From: Propionibacteriaceae bacterium
GTDB lineage: Bacteria; Actinomycetota; Actinomycetes; Propionibacteriales; Propionibacteriaceae
Assembly: GCA_030528545.1 (NCBI GenBank)
Contig: JAUMYR010000109.1
Location: 1-9,534 of the forward strand
Reading direction: 5' to 3'
Length of the DNA stretch: 9,534 nucleotides
The notes under the pieces are model-generated. The model was not told the origin of the DNA. It did no database searches and worked only from the letters and a program-made list of their open reading frames with translations. Of this stretch, positions 7,792-9,534 are shown piece by piece. The translations under genes were made by a program, and so were the position numbers. Within the stretch, counting starts at the first letter, position 1. Each line of letters begins with the position of its first letter.

Positions 7792-8720
7792 TGAAGGGAG
7801 CTTTGCCTCCCACGTCGCAGGAACTGTTCCGGGTGGAGGATCGGGTGACGTTCCTCCACCTGGAGCGCTGCACTGTCAGCCGCGACAGCAATGCGATTAC
7901 GGCGACCGACCAGCAGGGCACGATTCACGTGCCTGCCGCGTCCTTAAGCGCCGTGCTCCTAGGCCCTGGAACGCGGGTAACTCACCACGCCATGATGCTG
8001 CTAGCGGGTGCCGGGGTGAGCGTGGTCTGGGTCGGCGAAGAAGGAGTCAGGTACTACGCTCACGGGGCTCCATTAGCGACCTCAACAAGGCTCCTCGAAG
8101 CCCAAGCGAATGCGGTATCTAACACCCGGAAGCGGCTGGCTGTCGCAAGAGCAATGTATGAGAGACGCTTCCCCGACGAAGTCGTCGACGGGCTCACCAT
8201 GCAGCAACTACGAGGACGCGAGGGAGCACGGGTCCGCTCAATCTACCGGCGAGAGTCTGAGAGATCTGGTGTTCCGTGGAAGCGCCGCCACTTCGACCCC
8301 AATCAATTCGACGCCTCAGACCCAATCAATCAGGCGCTATCGGCAGCTCATTCTTGCCTATATGGCGTCGTGCACGCTGCAATCGTCTCACTAGGGTGCT
8401 CACCAGGGCTCGGCTTCATCCACACTGGTCACTCACGAGCTTTCGTATACGACATCGCAGATCTTTACAAAGCTGACGTCACAATTCCTATTGCGTTCGA
8501 TGTCGTGGCCGAAGAATCCTTGGACGTTTCCGGTGACACCCGGCGCCGTGTCCGAGACGCTATGCGGGCGAACGATCTCTTAGCCCAGTGCGTCCGAGAT
8601 CTGCGGGACCTGCTACTGCCTGGCGAGTCTCCCCAACTAGATATCAACGTGCTGCATCTCTGGGACGAAAAACTTGAAGCTGTCGCAGGTGGCATCAACT
8701 ATGGTGGGCAGGACTGGTGA
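7791..8720 (+). CDS. cas1e: CRISPR adaptation integrase Cas1 (type I-E)
   Basis: Cas1 with Cas2 forms the integrase that inserts new spacers at the leader end of the array. The 309-residue product keeps the metal-binding residues E144 (RGREGARVR), H211 (GFIHTGHS), D221 and D224 (FVYDIADLYK). All are offset by exactly 3 from the E. coli catalytic set E141, H208, D218 and D221. Its start shares one base with the cas6e stop (TAATG), and no strong ribosome site is visible, so translation probably depends on re-initiation after cas6e. Its stop overlaps the cas2e GTG. Adaptation genes therefore share the operon, and any promoter control, with interference genes. Confidence 0.96.
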   Translation: MKGALPPTSQELFRVEDRVTFLHLERCTVSRDSNAITATDQQGTIHVPAASLSAVLLGPGTRVTHHAMMLLAGAGVSVVWVGEEGVRYYAHGAPLATSTRLLEAQANAVSNTRKRLAVARAMYERRFPDEVVDGLTMQQLRGREGARVRSIYRRESERSGVPWKRRHFDPNQFDASDPINQALSAAHSCLYGVVHAAIVSLGCSPGLGFIHTGHSRAFVYDIADLYKADVTIPIAFDVVAEESLDVSGDTRRRVRDAMRANDLLAQCVRDLRDLLLPGESPQLDINVLHLWDEKLEAVAGGINYGGQDW

Positions 8721-9079
8721 TTACTCTTGTTCTCAGCAAAGTACCTGAAGGCCTACGTGGGCATCTGACCAAGTGGCTGATGGAAGTCGCTCCAGGCGTG
8801 TTCGTTGGAAAGGTATCTGCTCGCGTCCGGGACGCGCTCTGGGAGATCACCTGTGACGGGCTCCGAGGAGGCACAGCGATCATGATCATTGCGACTGCGA
8901 ACGAACAGGGGTTCGAAATCCGCAACAGTGGCCATCGCTGGCAGCCCGTAGATCTAGACGGGTTCATAGCACTCAAACGGCCACCCGCAAACGACACCGC
9001 CTCGACACCCGTCAAGACGGTCATCCCCCGAGCCGCACGCTATCGCTGGCTGCGAGCAAAGCAAACCAATGCAAAGTGA
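8717..9079 (+). CDS. cas2e: CRISPR adaptation protein Cas2 (type I-E)
   Basis: Cas2 bridges two Cas1 dimers in the spacer integrase. The 120-residue product follows the Cas2e pattern: a first beta strand ITLVLSKVPEGLRG, then GVFVGKVSARVRDALW, then EQGFEIRNSGHRWQPVDLDG. It is longer than the 94-residue E. coli protein; roughly the last 30 residues (from about 88) form a basic tail rich in K and R. This tail is too short to be the exonuclease domain fused to some Cas2 proteins. Translation starts at a GTG overlapping the cas1e stop (GTGA). Its last codons lie next to the array leader. Confidence 0.93.
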   Translation: MITLVLSKVPEGLRGHLTKWLMEVAPGVFVGKVSARVRDALWEITCDGLRGGTAIMIIATANEQGFEIRNSGHRWQPVDLDGFIALKRPPANDTASTPVKTVIPRAARYRWLRAKQTNAK

Positions 9080-9113
9080 CACAAGGCTGTGGTATAGTCC
9101 GTAGCCAACAAGT
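9080..9113 (+). promoter_or_regulatory. Short CRISPR leader with a likely extended -10 promoter
   Basis: Only 34 bases separate the cas2e stop from the first repeat. They contain TGGTATAGT at 9090-9098, an extended -10 box one base from consensus. A start near 9105 would place transcription about 9 bases before the first repeat. The -35 position 17 bases upstream (TGCAAA, 9070-9075, inside cas2e) is weak. GTGACA at 9076-9081 resembles a -35 box but sits only 11 bases from the -10. The array could also be read through from the cas operon. Confidence 0.5.
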
Positions 9114-9534
9114 ATATTCCCCGCCCACGCGGGGATGATCCCGGGACGAGGTCGCGGGTGTCGATGTCGGTGCCATATTCCCCGCCCACGCGGGGATGAT
9201 CCCTGGACCAAGAGAAGGGGGAGTTCCCGGGCGCGATATTCCCCGCCCACGCGGGGATGATCCTAGTCAAATCACCACGAACGAAAGGAACACCATATAT
9301 TCCCCGCCCACGCGGGGATGATCCTCCCTAGTCAATCCGCATATCGCACTATGCGCAATATTCCCCGCCCACGCGGGGATGATCCGCCCAAGACCAAGGG
9401 CCAGCACCACATAGGCCGATATTCCCCGCCCACGCGGGGATGATCCCTAGACCCAATAGACTCGGCGCCTATCTGAGGCATATTCCCCGCCCACGCGGGG
9501 ATGATCCCAATTTGATGCCCGGGGCGCCTGAGAG
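9114..9534 (+). CRISPR. Type I-E CRISPR array, seven repeats in view, continuing past the window
   Basis: Seven identical 28-base repeats start at 9114, 9175, 9236, 9297, 9358, 9419 and 9480, an exact 61-base period with six 33-base spacers; a seventh spacer (9508-9534, 27 bases seen) is cut by the window edge. Each repeat starts ATATT, folds as CCCCGC-CCAC-GCGGGG and ends ATGATCC, closely like the E. coli type I-E repeat (same stem length, loop length and orientation). The leader is therefore on the cas2e side and transcription runs on the + strand. The first spacer base varies (C, C, T, T, G, C, C). In E. coli that base comes from the PAM. No degenerate terminal repeat is visible. I recognise no spacer target, and none clearly matches this window. 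Confidence 0.98.

Noticed and set aside
8954..9270. Minus-strand open frames of 76 and 98 codons across the array start, with a recurring Trp-Ala-Gly-Asn motif
   Set aside because: The recurring peptide is only the CRISPR repeat translated in reverse; the frames have no ribosome site and straddle cas2e, leader and array.
9264..9357. Shared TAGTCAA in spacers 3 and 4 as a sign of a common source or motif
   Set aside because: A 7-base match at different offsets in two spacers is within chance.

Overview
The window holds a complete type I-E CRISPR-Cas locus, all on the + strand, from a moderately high-GC bacterium. GC-rich third codon positions, GTG starts, strong GGAGG ribosome sites and the gene order cas3-casA-casB-cas7-cas5-cas6-cas1-cas2 suggest an actinobacterium. 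The genus cannot be told from sequence alone, and both ends of the locus run off the window.

Layout. Bases 1-60 hold a small degenerate CRISPR-like unit: the last 10 bases of a repeat, a short spacer-like stretch, then a second, diverged repeat whose hairpin is intact. Bases 61-206 hold the operon promoter (TTGACA at 89-94) and a leader with a clear ribosome binding site. Eight cas genes fill 207-9079 with almost no gaps; seven junctions are overlaps of 1-8 bases or a 3-base gap, so this reads as one translationally coupled operon. A very short leader (9080-9113) precedes a CRISPR array that begins at 9114. It has seven identical 28-base repeats at an exact 61-base period and leaves the window inside its seventh spacer.

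How it works together. Cas6e cuts the array transcript at the repeat hairpin. CasA, CasB, Cas7e, Cas5e and Cas6e assemble on each crRNA as Cascade, Cas3 is recruited to degrade bound DNA, and Cas1-Cas2 add new spacers.

Most notable point. The spacer-like stretch at 12-26 matches the sense strand of the cas3 promoter at 77-91 in 12 of 15 positions. All type I-E seed positions match (1-5, 7-8). Two of the three mismatches lie at positions 6 and 12, which are flipped out and unpaired in Cascade. The target is preceded by a PAM-like AAC and runs into the -35 box. This is the architecture of a Cas-regulating RNA (CreR), a degenerate mini-CRISPR that guides Cascade to repress its own operon without cleavage. 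It would form a feedback loop in which Cascade free of ordinary crRNAs, or not blocked by an anti-CRISPR, turns down cas expression. The class is known from other cas loci; this instance is inferred here from sequence only.
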